The translations under genes were made by a program, and so were the position numbers. The notes beneath the pieces are model-generated. The model ran no database searches. It had not been told where the DNA came from and worked only from the letters and a program-made list of their open reading frames with translations. Source: an uncultured Flavobacteriaceae bacterium (lineage in GTDB: Bacteria > Bacteroidota > Bacteroidia > Flavobacteriales > Flavobacteriaceae). Taken from it: 64,000 nt of DNA. Each line of letters starts with the position of its first letter. The stretch's first letter is position 1. The stretch spans positions 1 through 64,000 of the forward strand of contig CANMLX010000004.1 in assembly GCA_947498845.1 (NCBI GenBank), read 5' to 3'. This document shows positions 27,231 through 35,418 of this stretch, piece after piece.

Positions 27231-28292
27231 CTAAACATCATCAAAATCAACAACTATATTTGGTGTTGTAGGATGTGCTTGACAAGTAAGTATAAGTCCT
27301 TCGGCTACTTCACTTTCGGTTAAAATATTGTTTTGTCGCATTGTTGCTTCTCCTTCTTTTACTCTTGCCAGACAACTACTGCAAATACCGCCTTGGCATG
27401 AGTAAGGCGCATCAATATCTTGCTCTAATGCTGCATCTAGAATAGTATGTTTTTTAGACATCTCGAATAGTGCCTCTTCATCATCTACAATAACCTTAAT
27501 TTTAGTAGTACCTGTGTCTTCTACTGTATTGGCATCACTAATTTCAGCAGTTTTTGCGGCTTTAAAAAGCTCGTAATGAATTTTATCTTCCGAAATATGG
27601 TGTTCCAATAAAACATCTCTAACGGTATGAATCATAGCCTCTGGACCACAAAGGTAAAACGCATCTACTTCGATATGCTTATACTTGTTTTTCACTACGT
27701 AATTAACTGTATTTTTTTCTATACGTCCAAAAATAGAATTCTCTTCATTTTTTTGACTAAATACAAATTGAATTGAGAAACGCTCACTATATTTATTTTG
27801 TAATTCTAATAGTTCATCAAAAAAAATAGTGTCTTTGGTAGATTTATTTCCATAAACCAATATAACGTTGCTGTATACCTCCTCTTCTAAAGCACATTTT
27901 ATAATACTTAAAATAGGTGTAATACCACTTCCTGCGGCAAAAAGCGCTATGTTTTTAACCTTTTTATCGTTAGGTTCAAAAATAAAACGTCCTTTTGGAG
28001 GTGCTACTTCCAAAGATGCACCAACTTTTAACGTGTTATTTGCAAAAGACGAAAATGTCCCATCCTTAACTTCCTTAACCGCTACTTTTAATTCATCACT
28101 TTTTGGAGCGACACATAAAGAATAGTCTCTACGCAATTCTTTGCCGTTAATTTCTGTTCTTAAGGTAATGTACTGTCCCGCCTTAAAAGCAAAGGTGTCT
28201 TTTAAATTTTCAGGAACATTAAACGTAATACTCACGGCTTTATCTGTTTCTCTTTGTATACTCTTAACCGAAAGTTTATGAAATGATGACAT
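27231..28292 (-). CDS. PaaE-like ferredoxin--NAD(P)H reductase with C-terminal 2Fe-2S domain
   Basis: A 353-residue electron-transfer flavoprotein. The FAD-binding domain (1 to about 105) carries RRDYSLC, the NAD(P)-binding domain (about 110-235) has GSGITPI and the YLCGPEAMI motif, and the C-terminal plant-type ferredoxin domain (about 262-353) has the cluster cysteines in CQGGICSSC and a fourth in TCQAHP. It passes electrons from NAD(P)H to an oxygenase or similar partner. The layout is that of PaaE from phenylacetyl-CoA epoxidase, but paaABCD are not adjacent, so the partner is unknown. It is divergent from the DUF2059 gene. A TATTTTTG box about 20 bp before its start is a possible -7 element. 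Confidence 0.88.
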   Translation of the reverse strand: MSSFHKLSVKSIQRETDKAVSITFNVPENLKDTFAFKAGQYITLRTEINGKELRRDYSLCVAPKSDELKVAVKEVKDGTFSSFANNTLKVGASLEVAPPKGRFIFEPNDKKVKNIALFAAGSGITPILSIIKCALEEEVYSNVILVYGNKSTKDTIFFDELLELQNKYSERFSIQFVFSQKNEENSIFGRIEKNTVNYVVKNKYKHIEVDAFYLCGPEAMIHTVRDVLLEHHISEDKIHYELFKAAKTAEISDANTVEDTGTTKIKVIVDDEEALFEMSKKHTILDAALEQDIDAPYSCQGGICSSCLARVKEGEATMRQNNILTESEVAEGLILTCQAHPTTPNIVVDFDDV

Positions 28293-28434
28293 CTATTTAT
28301 TATTTTTTTTGCAAAAATAGTGAAGTAGTTCTCAAATTTTAACTTTGCATGTAACAATTACCCTTAAAATGATACTTATGTATGAAATTAGGCTTTAATT
28401 TACAGACAATACTAATATTCAAAATTTAAAAACA

Positions 28435-28842
28435 ATGAAAAAAGTAATTTTAGCATGCTTATTTATAGCAGCGTTTTCAATTAAAGTACAAGCTCAAGAC
28501 AACCCTGAATTTAAAAAAGAAACAATTGAATTTATAAAAATAACAGGAGCAGGGGCTGCCTTTGATAATGCAATAGACCAAATAGGAATGCAAGTTTCTG
28601 CTGCCAATAAAGCAGCTTATAATAGTGAAGCAAAAGCAACTTTAGATGACTTGTACAACAAACTAGCCGATATATATATGGCAGAATTCACACAAGATGA
28701 AATTAGCCAATTAGTTAAGTTTTATCATACCAATTTAGGTAAAAAATTAGCCAGCAAACAATTAACACTAACACAAAAAGGCATGATGCTTGGACAAAAC
28801 TGGGGTATGGAAGTGAATACTATTGCACAGAAATATAAATAA
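28435..28842 (+). CDS. DUF2059 domain secreted protein
   Basis: A 135-residue exported protein. A signal peptide (1-21, ending VQAQ) is followed by a DUF2059 domain (about 60-118; IYMAEFTQDEISQLVKFYHT, KKLASKQLTLTQKG). The family is widespread, helical and of unknown function, probably periplasmic. The gene stands alone between the divergent reductase gene and the DUF5687 gene. TAACTTTG at 28349-28356 could be a -7 box but has no clear -33 partner. Confidence 0.8.
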   Translation: MKKVILACLFIAAFSIKVQAQDNPEFKKETIEFIKITGAGAAFDNAIDQIGMQVSAANKAAYNSEAKATLDDLYNKLADIYMAEFTQDEISQLVKFYHTNLGKKLASKQLTLTQKGMMLGQNWGMEVNTIAQKYK

Positions 28843-28944
28843 AGCATTAAATATTAGTTCGAAGCAAGAAGACAGAAGCACGGCGTCTTACAACTACCAA
28901 CTTCATGCTTCTAGCTTAAAACTAGATAATAAAACGTATTTACT

Positions 28945-30414
28945 ATGGTAAAGCATTTCCTAAACTTAGAGTGGAAGTCGTTTTTTAGATCACCTTCCTT
29001 TCAAGCTAATTTATTCCTTAAAATTATTATGGGGTTTTCTGCCCTTTGTATGATTGTTAGTTTTCTAGGCTCAGGATTTGTAGTGTATCATTTGTTAGAA
29101 AAAAAACTGAATCTAGATCCATTAGCTACTATCAATAAAATACTCATATTTTATGTAGTTTTCGATCTGGTAATTCGTTATTTTCTCCAAAAAATGCCTG
29201 TGCTTAATATTAAGCCTTTGCTTAATTTATCCATTAAAAAAAACACTATTGTTCACTTTGCTCTAAACAAAACTGTATTATCTTTTTTTAATATAGTACA
29301 TGCCTTCTTTTTTATTCCTTTTTCGGTTGTATTGGTTCTAGAAGGGTATCCTTTTTTAAATGTACTAGGCTGGCATTTGTCTATTTTTGCATTAATTTAT
29401 TGTAACAACTTTATAACTGTTTTTGTTAATAATAAAGACGCTGTTTTTTATGCTGTTATTTCTATATTCTTAATATTAGGCGGGTTAAAATATTACACTA
29501 TTTTCGATATTACAGACTATACAGCTTCACTATTTCAAGCATTTTATAACACCCCTTTTTTAGCGCTAATCCCAATAGTCATCTTAGTATTTCTATACAT
29601 AACGGCGTTCAAATACTTTAAAAAGAACTTATACCTAGACGCTGGTTTAGCAAAAAAAGCAACCATTGTACAAAACGAAGACTTAGCATGGTTAAACCGT
29701 TTTGGCAGTACAGCCAAGTTTTTAAAAAACGACATAAAATTGATAAAGCGCAACAAACGCTCTAAAACAACATTGTTAATGAGCTTTATGTTTCTTTTTT
29801 ATGGCTTATTATTTTTTACTGGAATAGAAGCCTATAAAGGCCCTTTTATGAAAGTTTTTGCTGGCATTTTCGTTTCAGGAGGATTTTTATTCACTTTTGG
29901 TCAATTTGTACCAAGTTGGGATAGTGCTTATTACCCCTTAATGATGAGTCAAAATATTCGTTACAAAGAATATCTATCGTCAAAATGGTACCTCATGGTT
30001 ATTGCCACAGTTATTAGTACTATTCTTGCCTCTTTTTACCTCTATTTTGGTTGGCAAGCCTACGCAGCTATAGTTGTTGGCGCCATTTATAATATTGGAG
30101 TAAACGCACATTTGGTGTTATGGGGAGGCGCCTATATAAAAACACCTATAGACCTAACCTCTGGTAAAAAAGCATTTGGAGACAAAAGCGCATTTAACCT
30201 TAAGACTATGCTACTAAGCTTACCTAAATTGTTACTACCAATGGTTGTCTACGCAGTAGGCCATTTTATTTCAGGTGAAATACTTGGGTTCTCATTAGTC
30301 GCTATATTAGGACTTACGGGCTTACTATTTAAGAATAAGGTCTTTACTATTATAGAAAAAATCTATAAAACAGAAAAATATAAAACCCTTCATGCTTACA
30401 AACAAGGCAACTAA
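28945..30414 (+). CDS. DUF5687 family ABC transporter permease
   Basis: A 489-residue polytopic membrane protein with about twelve hydrophobic helices, matching the DUF5687 family of Bacteroidota. Signature parts are the start MVKHFLNLEWKSFFRSPSF and NDIKLIKRNKRSKTTLLMSF in the middle, where a second half with helices begins. The adjacent ATPase gene begins 6 bp after its stop, so the two almost certainly form an ABC transporter in the inner membrane, probably an exporter. No substrate clue is seen. Confidence 0.85.
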   Translation: MVKHFLNLEWKSFFRSPSFQANLFLKIIMGFSALCMIVSFLGSGFVVYHLLEKKLNLDPLATINKILIFYVVFDLVIRYFLQKMPVLNIKPLLNLSIKKNTIVHFALNKTVLSFFNIVHAFFFIPFSVVLVLEGYPFLNVLGWHLSIFALIYCNNFITVFVNNKDAVFYAVISIFLILGGLKYYTIFDITDYTASLFQAFYNTPFLALIPIVILVFLYITAFKYFKKNLYLDAGLAKKATIVQNEDLAWLNRFGSTAKFLKNDIKLIKRNKRSKTTLLMSFMFLFYGLLFFTGIEAYKGPFMKVFAGIFVSGGFLFTFGQFVPSWDSAYYPLMMSQNIRYKEYLSSKWYLMVIATVISTILASFYLYFGWQAYAAIVVGAIYNIGVNAHLVLWGGAYIKTPIDLTSGKKAFGDKSAFNLKTMLLSLPKLLLPMVVYAVGHFISGEILGFSLVAILGLTGLLFKNKVFTIIEKIYKTEKYKTLHAYKQGN

Positions 30415-30420
30415 ATAATT

Positions 30421-31116
30421 ATGATTACAACATCTAACCTTTCGAAAACATATAACGGGAAAACGGTACTCAAAATAGATACGTTAGACATCCCAAAAGG
30501 ACAAAGTTTTGGGCTTGTAGGTAATAATGGTGCAGGAAAAACAACCTATTTTAGCTTGTTACTGGATTTAATACAGCCCACAACAGGGTTTATAACTACT
30601 AATAGTATACAAGTCAATAAAAGTGAAAACTGGAAACCTTTTACATCGGCATTTATAGATGAAAGCTTTTTAATAGGGTATTTAACACCAGAAGAATACT
30701 TCTATTTTATTGGAGAATTACGCGGACAAAATAAAGCCGATGTTGACAAACTGGTAACTGAGTTTGAAGATTTTTTTCACGGAGAAATTCTGGGGCAAAA
30801 AAAATATTTGCGCGATTTAAGTAAAGGCAACCAGAAAAAAGCTGGTATTGTTGCGGCACTTATTGGTCATCCAGAAGTAGTTATTCTAGACGAGCCCTTT
30901 GCTAACTTGGATCCCACAACGCAAATACGCTTAAAAGCTATTGTAAAAGATTTAGCAGAAAAGCAAGGCATAACCGTTTTAATATCTAGTCACGATTTAC
31001 TACATGTTACAGATGTATGCGAACGTATAGTAGTCCTTGAGAAAGGCGAAATAGTTAAAGACTTAATTACCAACGAAGCTACACTAAAAGAATTAGAACT
31101 CCATTTTGCTAATTGA
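30421..31116 (+). CDS. ABC transporter ATP-binding protein, partner of the DUF5687 permease
   Basis: A 231-residue single ABC ATPase domain. Walker A is GNNGAGKT (about 34-41), the signature is a degenerate LSKGNQKKAGIVAAL, Walker B is VVILDEPFANLDP, and the switch His follows in SSHDLLH. The short linker and LSKGNQKK signature match exporter-type ATPases of the CcmA/NatA class. It begins 6 bp after the permease stop and ends the operon; paired REP-like hairpins follow. Confidence 0.9.
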   Translation: MITTSNLSKTYNGKTVLKIDTLDIPKGQSFGLVGNNGAGKTTYFSLLLDLIQPTTGFITTNSIQVNKSENWKPFTSAFIDESFLIGYLTPEEYFYFIGELRGQNKADVDKLVTEFEDFFHGEILGQKKYLRDLSKGNQKKAGIVAALIGHPEVVILDEPFANLDPTTQIRLKAIVKDLAEKQGITVLISSHDLLHVTDVCERIVVLEKGEIVKDLITNEATLKELELHFAN

Positions 31117-31157
31117 CCTTTAATTTTATAGTAATACATTCAAAATAGCAAGTTTAA

Positions 31158-31202
31158 CCTGCCTTTGCTTGCAGGCAGGCTAATCCTGTTGAAAAACAGG
31201 AT
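31158..31202. repeat. Tandem REP-like hairpins downstream of the ABC operon
   Basis: Two adjacent hairpins: CCTGCC with GGCAGG (158-163 and 174-179 of this kilobase), then ATCCTGTT with AACAGGAT closing a GAAA tetraloop. They start 42 bp after the ATPase stop. They may stabilise or end the transcript. There is no T-run. Confidence 0.5.
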
Positions 31203-31210
31203 CACGGGTT

Positions 31211-31375
31211 TAATACCATTTACACCTTGAAATTACTCAATAAAAACAAGCCTTTTTGCACTATGTTTCAAAATAAAAAATCATTGTAGCTAATGCTATG
31301 ACTCATTTTTCTTTTTCACCTAATACAAAAAATCATCATTTTCTTTTGGGTAATTTCAAAATATAACTGGTATAA
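31211..31375. mobile_element. MITE-like element with 30-bp terminal inverted repeats (copy C)
   Basis: The 30-bp ends 31211-31240 and 31346-31375 match as inverted repeats at 24 of 30 positions, with outer ATACCA and inner TTGAAATTAC blocks. The 165-bp element has no ORF. Its outer ends resemble copies A and B. Together with the next element it fills most of the 616-bp gap 31117-31732 before sprE. Confidence 0.6.
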
Positions 31376-31542
31376 CACATCTACCCTTGGGGTGTTTTTT
31401 AGATCTAAAGCTTGCCCTTTGGTTAACACCTTTTATTCTCAAAAAAGCAATTATCTAATTCTAAAAGTCATAACCAAACCTTAGGTTAATAAAAAAAGAT
31501 GCTTATTTTTACCTGCTTACATAATATATGTAAGACTTTGTA

Positions 31543-31716
31543 GTTATGAACTCATCTTGACTTTTTATTTTTAACCGAAAATATGTTGAAATTTGACCAG
31601 ATGAGGCACTTTTTGAAAGTCATAGCAGAGCTACGAATGAAAAAAGTAACGAAATATGGATGAATTTCAGCTATTTTTTAGGAAATAGAAAAAATCAAGA
31701 TAAGTTCATTTATAAC
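31543..31716. mobile_element. Second MITE-like inverted-repeat element just upstream of sprE
   Basis: GAACTCATCTTGACTTTTT at 31548-31566 is matched by its inverse at 31689-31707 at 17 of 19 positions, and GTTAT/ATAAC extend both ends. The 174-bp element ends 17 bp before the sprE TTG start. Its interior has no coding frame. The sequence differs from the ATACCA family, so it is a separate element type. Confidence 0.6.
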
Positions 31717-31732
31717 ACTTAACACGCAGGTA

Positions 31733-34291
31733 TTGAAAACACATTCTAAATCTATACTATTAATTGCAATTGCGCTTATTGCATTAGTAAGTTGTTCGCG
31801 TAAAAAAAATAAGTTTTTAAGTAGAAACATTCATGCTGTAACTGCAGAATACAATACACTTTTTAATGGTTATAATGCGCTTGAGGATGGCAAATCCTCA
31901 TTAGCCGAGAGCTATCAAGACGACTACTGGAATATTCTACCCATAGAGCGTATGGAAATTTCGGATGACATCATACTACCTGGACAATCTAAAAACGAAA
32001 ATTTTACGCGAGCAGAAGAAAAAGCCGTAAAAGCCATTCAAAAACACAGTATGAATATTGATGGCAAAGAGCATAATCCACAAATGGATGAAGCCTACTT
32101 ACTTTTAGGTAAATCGCGTTACTTCGATCAGCGTTTCGTTCCAGCTTTAGAAGCTTTTAACTACATACTCTATAAATACCCAGCAAGTGATAAAATAAAT
32201 CAAGCAAAAGTTTGGAGAGAGAAAACAAACATACGACTAGAAAACTACGAACTAGCTATAAAAAATTTAAAACGACTCTTAAGGTACGAAGAACTAGAGG
32301 ATCAAGATTTAGCAGATGCCACCTCAATGCTTGCCCAAGCCTATATAAATACAAAAGTGATTGACACCGCAATTATTCACTTAGAAACAGCTGCGAATAA
32401 CACCAAAAACAATGACGAAAGAGGGCGTTACCGTTTTATACAGGGGCAACTCTACAACAAATTAGGCTATAAAGACAGCGCAAATATTGCCTTTGATAAA
32501 ATTATAGAACTCAATAGAAAGACACCAAGGATATATAGGATTAGTGCTTATCTGGAAAAGGTTAAAAACTTTGATTATGATGGTGGCGATCGTTTAGCAC
32601 TTGTTGAGTTATTAGACGAATTAGAAACTAACAGAGAAAACCGACCTTTTTTAGATAAAATATACCACCAAATTGGACATTATCATTTAAAAAACGAATC
32701 GGATTCTTTGGCAATGATCTACTTTAATAAATCTATACATAAAGATTTTGGGGACACACAACTTAAAGCCAGAAATTACGAGATTTTAGGAAATATGCAT
32801 TTTGACAAAAATTTATATGCAGGTGCAGGACTCTATTACGACAGTACGCTAACCAACTTAAAATTAAACTCAAAACCTTATCGTGTAATTAAACGTAAGC
32901 GCGATAACTTAGAAGATGTTATTCGATATGAAGGCATCGCAAAAATTGATGATAGCATCTTAAACTTAGTAAATATGTCTGATGCCGAAAAGTTATCCTA
33001 TTTCGAAACTCATGTAGAAAAGCTAAAAAAGAAGCAGGAAGCTCTAGAAAAGGAAAAAGAAAAACAAGAGGCTCTAAAACGTAACTCAGGATTAGTTACT
33101 GTTAACAATACACCAGGCAGCAATACAAATATTGGAACTCCTAAAAACCAACAAACAGCTTTTTATTTTTATAACCCCACAACGGTTTCTTATGGTAAAA
33201 ACGAGTTTGTAAAAGTTTGGGGAGATAGAGTGTTGGAAGACAATTGGAGATGGTCCAATAAGGCATCAACTGGAAACTTAACCATTACCCCTGGACAAAA
33301 CCTAACAGCAACTTCAGAAGAAGAGCGCTTTAATCCAGAATATTATATTTCATTAATCCCCTCAGAAGAAAAGCAAATAGATAGTATATCCAGAGAACGT
33401 AATTATGCCTATTACCAATTAGGGTTAATTTATAAAGAAAAGTTTAAAGAGTACAATTTATCTAAAGGTAAACTGCAAGAATTACTTAAAAGCAATCCCG
33501 AAGAGCGTTTAATTTTGCCTTCAAAATACAATCTCTACAAGATTTATGACCTTTTAGGCGAAAACGATGAAGCCTCTATAGCTAAAACTGAAATTATTTC
33601 TAATTACCCAGATAGCCGTTATGCTACTATTTTAAATAATCCAGATAGCGCAGCTTCAAAAGACGAAAGTAGCCCAATAGCACTATATGAAAAGCTTTAT
33701 GCTGTTTATGAAAAACAAGGTTATCAAGCCGTTATAAATAAATCTGAAACATACATTAAAGCCTTTGATGGCGACCCAATAGTCCCAAAATTTGAATTAT
33801 TAAAAGCTACTGCAACCGCACGACTTTATGGTTTCGAACCTTATAAAAAAATAATAAATAACATCGCAGTCACTTATGCTAATACGCCAGAAGGCCTAGA
33901 AGCACAAAAAATTGAAACCGAAATGCTCCCAAAAATAGAGCGCAAAACGTTTGTTTCCGATAGTATATCAGACGCGTTTAAAGTCGTTTTTAAATTTGAT
34001 GCTAACGATACAGAGAAAACAACCACTTTTAAAACCACTTTAGATGAAGTTTTAGACAATATTATTTACTATAAATTAAAATCTTCGGTTGATATTTACG
34101 ATCCAAACACTACCTTTGTAATGATACATGGTTTAAAAAATAAAACCGTTGCTCAAACATTTCACCAAATTTTATTGGAAGAGGATGTTAGTAAAATAAA
34201 CGAACCCTATTTTGTAGTATCGTCTACAAATTATCAAATAGTACAAATTCATAAGAATTTAGAAGATTATTTAAACATAAATAATAATTAA
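31733..34291 (+). CDS. sprE: Gliding motility / type IX secretion TPR lipoprotein SprE (PorW)
   Basis: An 852-residue TPR lipoprotein required in relatives for T9SS secretion and gliding. The signal ends LIALVSC (lipid Cys21) and is followed by the characteristic SRKKNKFLSRNIHAVTAEYN and FNGYNALEDGK region. TPR units cover about 100-370, a coiled coil rich in K/E lies near 435-455, and more repeats cover about 560-730. The start is TTG 31733: it gives the signal peptide, and no in-frame ATG fits. It probably acts in the periplasm on the T9SS trans-envelope complex. It is followed by bactofilin 12 bp later. The presence of three T9SS cargo genes in this window fits a functional system. Confidence 0.9.
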   Translation: MKTHSKSILLIAIALIALVSCSRKKNKFLSRNIHAVTAEYNTLFNGYNALEDGKSSLAESYQDDYWNILPIERMEISDDIILPGQSKNENFTRAEEKAVKAIQKHSMNIDGKEHNPQMDEAYLLLGKSRYFDQRFVPALEAFNYILYKYPASDKINQAKVWREKTNIRLENYELAIKNLKRLLRYEELEDQDLADATSMLAQAYINTKVIDTAIIHLETAANNTKNNDERGRYRFIQGQLYNKLGYKDSANIAFDKIIELNRKTPRIYRISAYLEKVKNFDYDGGDRLALVELLDELETNRENRPFLDKIYHQIGHYHLKNESDSLAMIYFNKSIHKDFGDTQLKARNYEILGNMHFDKNLYAGAGLYYDSTLTNLKLNSKPYRVIKRKRDNLEDVIRYEGIAKIDDSILNLVNMSDAEKLSYFETHVEKLKKKQEALEKEKEKQEALKRNSGLVTVNNTPGSNTNIGTPKNQQTAFYFYNPTTVSYGKNEFVKVWGDRVLEDNWRWSNKASTGNLTITPGQNLTATSEEERFNPEYYISLIPSEEKQIDSISRERNYAYYQLGLIYKEKFKEYNLSKGKLQELLKSNPEERLILPSKYNLYKIYDLLGENDEASIAKTEIISNYPDSRYATILNNPDSAASKDESSPIALYEKLYAVYEKQGYQAVINKSETYIKAFDGDPIVPKFELLKATATARLYGFEPYKKIINNIAVTYANTPEGLEAQKIETEMLPKIERKTFVSDSISDAFKVVFKFDANDTEKTTTFKTTLDEVLDNIIYYKLKSSVDIYDPNTTFVMIHGLKNKTVAQTFHQILLEEDVSKINEPYFVVSSTNYQIVQIHKNLEDYLNINNN

Positions 34292-34303
34292 ATCAACCTA
34301 ATT

Positions 34304-34720
34304 ATGTTTTCTGATAACAAAAAAACCAAACCCATGACAGAAACTAAATCTAGCCAAAACGTTATTGCACAAGGAACCAAAATAGTAGGGGATTTTACAA
34401 GCGAAGGAGATTTTAGAGTAGATGGTACCATAGAAGGGAATATTAAAACAAGAGGCAAACTAGTCGTTGGAAAAGACGGATTTATAAAAGGAACCTTAAA
34501 AGGTACAGATGCTTACTTTGATGGTAAATTTTCTGGAAAATTAGAATTATCTGGCACATTAACGCTTAAATCTTCTGCAGTTGTAGAAGGCGAAGTTGTA
34601 GTTGGTAAACTATCGGTAGAACCAGGAGCCACCTTTAATGTTACCTGTGTGATGAAAGATAGTGTAAAAAGTATAAACCACGGTGAGCCAAAAAAACTAC
34701 AAACCGGGAAAGCAAATTAA
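34304..34720 (+). CDS. Bactofilin (polymer-forming cytoskeletal protein)
   Basis: A 138-residue bactofilin. After a short charged leader, residues about 20-115 form a right-handed beta-helix with repeated G-x-I/V-x-G patterns (GTKIVGDFTSEGDFRVDGTI; GKLVVGKDGFIKGTLKGT). Such proteins polymerise without nucleotide and scaffold envelope or cell-shape functions. The gene lies between sprE and atpZ; its 3' end overlaps atpZ by 38 bp in another frame, so the two are translationally linked. Confidence 0.92.
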   Translation: MFSDNKKTKPMTETKSSQNVIAQGTKIVGDFTSEGDFRVDGTIEGNIKTRGKLVVGKDGFIKGTLKGTDAYFDGKFSGKLELSGTLTLKSSAVVEGEVVVGKLSVEPGATFNVTCVMKDSVKSINHGEPKKLQTGKAN

Positions 34721-34904
34721 TCCTTATTTAAGATTTACTTCTGTAGCCATTCAAATGGGTGTTACCATATATCTAGGTAACTTATTTGGCAAATGGTTAG
34801 ATGGAAAATACAATCAAACATTCTGGGAATCTTTAATCACATTACTCGCTGTTTTTATTGCAATTGCCAATGTGATAAGAGCAGTAATAAAGATTTCAAA
34901 ATAA
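34683..34904 (+). CDS. atpZ: AtpZ/AtpI family ATP synthase-associated small membrane protein
   Basis: A 73-residue protein with two transmembrane helices separated by GKWLDGKYNQ, as in AtpZ. AtpZ/AtpI proteins assist F-type ATP synthase assembly and have been linked to Mg2+ transport. The start is GTG 34683, inside the bactofilin gene; it gives SQKNYKPGKQINPYLRF before the first helix, the usual N-terminus. It leads the atp gene group. Confidence 0.82.
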   Translation: MSQKNYKPGKQINPYLRFTSVAIQMGVTIYLGNLFGKWLDGKYNQTFWESLITLLAVFIAIANVIRAVIKISK

Positions 34905-34924
34905 AATAGCTTTAAAAATTAGTA

Positions 34925-35296
34925 ATGCTTAAACGAATTATTACTGTATCTGTAATTTTAGTACTCCTATTTGTAATAACATTTGGACTCCACAATTATA
35001 TCAATAATAGTGATTTGTCTTTCTCTTTATTAAATATATACAGTTTCCACGCAATTTCTGCAATAGTAGTCTATACAATAGTAGAATTAGTAGCTAGTAA
35101 ATTACCTTCTCAAGCAGGGTATGCGTATCTCATGATGATCTTTTTAAAAATAGGCACTTTTATATTAATATTTCAAGGGTCTGTGTTTTTAAAAAATGAT
35201 TTATCCTTACCTGAACGTATTTCTCTAATAGTACCCTTGTTCATTTTTTTAATAGCTGAAGCTTTAGCTGTTGCTAAATTGCTAAATTCCCAATAA
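34925..35296 (+). CDS. Four-helix membrane protein in the AtpI position (DUF6168-like)
   Basis: A 123-residue protein with four predicted transmembrane helices (about 5-22, 35-58, 66-87, 98-117). It sits between atpZ and atpB, the place where other bacteria carry atpI, and its four-helix topology agrees with that role. I recognise it only as a conserved flavobacterial family, probably DUF6168. Function in ATP synthase c-ring assembly is inference from position. Confidence 0.7.
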   Translation: MLKRIITVSVILVLLFVITFGLHNYINNSDLSFSLLNIYSFHAISAIVVYTIVELVASKLPSQAGYAYLMMIFLKIGTFILIFQGSVFLKNDLSLPERISLIVPLFIFLIAEALAVAKLLNSQ

Positions 35297-35349
35297 TTAC
35301 AGTATTTTCGGGCCATAAATTATATTATTAAAATCTAAACGAAAAAAAG

Positions 35350-35379
35350 TTTGGTTTTTTAAATTATTCCGTAGATTTG
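35350..35379 (+). promoter_or_regulatory. Bacteroidota-type promoter for atpB
   Basis: TTTG at 35350-35353 and TAGATTTG at 35372-35379 are separated by 18 bp, close to the Bacteroidota sigma-70 consensus (TTTG, then TANNTTTG). The likely atpB ATG is 40 bp downstream. This would let atpBEFHAG be transcribed separately from sprE-bactofilin-atpZ. Confidence 0.55.
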
Positions 35380-35418
35380 CAAAAAATTTTAGAGACCTAA
35401 TTTTTAGTCGTGGAAATT

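Noticed and set aside
28858..28930. Possible RNA gene between the DUF2059 and DUF5687 genes
   Set aside because: The less AT-rich stretch contains short complementary pieces such as GAAGCA and TGCTTC but does not fold into a tRNA or known RNA; it looks like a degraded dispersed repeat.
35410..35418. GTG start for atpB three codons before the chosen ATG
   Set aside because: Possible, but two consecutive ATG codons follow at 35419 and 35422 and the signal peptide is complete from there.
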